Shown here piece by piece: positions 6,042 through 7,140 of a stretch of DNA of 7,140 bases (position 1 is the stretch's first letter; each line of letters opens with the position of its first letter). Below the pieces are notes generated by a model. It made no database searches, had not been told where the DNA came from, and was given only the letters and a program-made list of their open reading frames with translations. Source of the stretch: Scybalousia_A sp964639765 (GTDB taxonomy: Bacteria; Bacteroidota; Bacteroidia; Bacteroidales; P3); NCBI GenBank assembly GCA_964639765.1, contig CAZXEN010000052.1, forward strand, positions 1-7,140, read 5' to 3'. The translations under genes were made by a program, and so were the position numbers.

Positions 6042-7007
6042 ATGAAAGAAAAGATTTTATTTATAATCAATCCTGTTTCAGGTATAGGCAAACAAAAAAC
6101 AGTGGAGACTGCTTTGGAAGAATATCTTGACCAAGAAAAATTTGACTGTTCCATTACCTATACAGAATATGCACATCATGCTACAACAATATGCAAGGAA
6201 TCCATTGAAAAAGGATTCAGCACCGTTGTGGCAGTAGGTGGAGACGGTTCTATAAACGATTGTGTAAGAGGACTTATAAACAGTGATACCAAGCTTGGTA
6301 TTATTCCAGCAGGTTCTGGTAACGGATTGGCAAGGTGCCTGCATATTCCTCTGGATATAAAAAAAGCAATAGAGGTTATAAATAAATCCAACTCCCTTAA
6401 CATAGATACGGTAAATCTTAACGATATGCCATACGCCTCTGTTGCAGGTATTGGATTTGATGCTTTGATAGCAAAAGAGTTTACAGGCAACAAAACAAGA
6501 GGTTTTCAGACTTATCTTCGTCTGGTATTGAAAGACTATATTAACTATAAGGCAAAGAAATATCATCTTATAGTTGATGGAAAGGATATGACAAAAGAAG
6601 CCCTGTTTATCTCCTTTATGAATTCCAATCAGTTTGGATACAATGCTATAATAGCTCCGAAAGCATCTCTGAACGATGGTCTTTTGGATATTGTAATAGT
6701 AAAGAAACCTCCTATAATATTGGCTCCTATAGTAGTACAGATGATGTTCTTTCATCAGATGGACAAATCACCTTACGTTGAAACCATAAGAGCAAAAGAA
6801 GTGGAAGTAAGAGAATTTTCTGATGGAATACTTAACCTTGACGGTGAAGGTATAAGTTTTGAAGGAGATACTCTTAAATTCTCTGTCAATCCAAACAACC
6901 TCAACGTTATTGTACCAGACGATAACAACAAACAACCATTCCTTAGCGAAACAAAAATACTTGAACTTATAAAGAGCATAATATATGAGTCGCCAAAGAA
7001 AGAATAA
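6042..7007 (+). CDS. Diacylglycerol/sphingoid-base kinase family lipid kinase (DagK/YegS/LCB5)
   Basis: A 321-residue cytoplasmic or membrane-associated kinase of the DAGK catalytic family. The N-terminal INPVSGIGK (9-17) and GGDGSIND (66-73) are the nucleotide-binding motifs. GSGNGLAR (91-98) is the GTGND-like motif. ASVAGIGFDA (about 127-136) and the late NLDGEG segment complete the family pattern. It phosphorylates a lipid alcohol with ATP; diacylglycerol to phosphatidic acid is the most economical reading because the upstream gene would generate diacylglycerol. Bacteroidota also make sphingolipids, so a sphingoid base or ceramide substrate remains possible. The start at 6042 lies three bases after the transferase stop. 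The 3' end overlaps the next gene by 23 bases. Length is normal and no key motif is missing. Confidence 0.88.
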   Translation: MKEKILFIINPVSGIGKQKTVETALEEYLDQEKFDCSITYTEYAHHATTICKESIEKGFSTVVAVGGDGSINDCVRGLINSDTKLGIIPAGSGNGLARCLHIPLDIKKAIEVINKSNSLNIDTVNLNDMPYASVAGIGFDALIAKEFTGNKTRGFQTYLRLVLKDYINYKAKKYHLIVDGKDMTKEALFISFMNSNQFGYNAIIAPKASLNDGLLDIVIVKKPPIILAPIVVQMMFFHQMDKSPYVETIRAKEVEVREFSDGILNLDGEGISFEGDTLKFSVNPNNLNVIVPDDNNKQPFLSETKILELIKSIIYESPKKE

Positions 7008-7140
7008 TAACTTCAATTCAGTAGTATATTCCACTGACCCTGATTTTGCCTATGAAAGTGATATGGAAGAAGAGGTTGAAACTCTTGCTCCCAACCAGCA
7101 GACACTGAGAATATCCCTTGACAAAAAACAACGTGCAGGC
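6985..7140 (+). CDS. SUI1/eIF1-like translation initiation factor (YciH family), 5' part
   Basis: The ATG at 6985 opens a frame that stays open for 52 codons to the window edge. It begins MSRQRKNNNFNSVVYSTDPD, continues through an acidic stretch DMEEEVETL, then QQTLRISLDKKQRAG. The VVYST.PDF...E..ETL...QQ.LR..LDKKQR.G pattern is what I know from Bacteroidota SUI1/YciH proteins. The K-QR-G portion is the start of the SUI1 fold, whose core lies beyond the window. It overlaps the lipid kinase gene by 23 bases in another frame, so it is probably translated by coupling or reinitiation. The bacterial protein's role in initiation is poorly defined. Only the first half or so is visible. Confidence 0.8.
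   Translation, partial: MSRQRKNNNFNSVVYSTDPDFAYESDMEEEVETLAPNQQTLRISLDKKQRAG

Noticed and set aside
6078..6755. Long minus-strand open frame inside the lipid kinase gene
   Set aside because: Same situation: antisense to a gene with clear GGDG and GSGNG motifs, with Cys/Tyr-rich content and no recognisable domain.

Overview
The window looks like chromosomal DNA of a low-GC member of the Bacteroidota, most likely Bacteroidales. Both divergent promoters carry the TAnnTTTG -7 box typical of that phylum. The genes of the right-hand operon mostly lack Shine-Dalgarno sequences. It also holds a GldB-type lipoprotein and a bacterial SUI1/YciH-like factor whose N-terminus has the form I know from Bacteroidota. 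I cannot name the genus.

Left part (about 90-1630, minus strand): a two-gene type IV toxin-antitoxin / abortive-infection module of the AbiE type. The antitoxin-repressor AbiEi is promoter-proximal and overlaps the nucleotidyltransferase toxin AbiEii by an ATGA junction. Its control region is unusually readable: a TATTTTTG -7 box abuts a large 17/19-matched inverted repeat (likely the AbiEi operator), followed by a perfect AGGAGGT ribosome binding site.

Middle (1535-2033, non-coding and divergent): it contains the abiE operator/promoter, an array of degenerate AT-rich repeats with a 22-base period (1705-1813) ending in a perfect 24-base tandem duplication (1816-1863), and a Bacteroidota-type promoter at 1981-2011 for the rightward operon. 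Repeats of the same family, with the same 22-base spacing but inverted, lie at the left edge (1-37), so the AbiE module is bracketed by them.

Right part (2034-7140, plus strand): five tightly packed genes that look like one operon. They are an RluD-like pseudouridine synthase, a GldB-family lipoprotein, an LtaS/MdoB-like membrane phosphoglycerol (or phosphoethanolamine) transferase, a DagK/LCB5-family lipid kinase, and the start of a SUI1/eIF1-like translation factor that runs off the window. Gaps are 5, 7 and 3 bases, and the last pair overlaps by 23 bases. The transferase-kinase pair is the most suggestive part: the first would release diacylglycerol from a phospholipid donor and the second could recycle it to phosphatidic acid. 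The operon is bracketed by RNA/translation genes.

I see no transposase, integrase, CRISPR array, tRNA or rRNA. The families are all recognisable. What may be new is the arrangement: the repeat bracketing of the TA module, its operator layout, and the proposed envelope lipid cycle.
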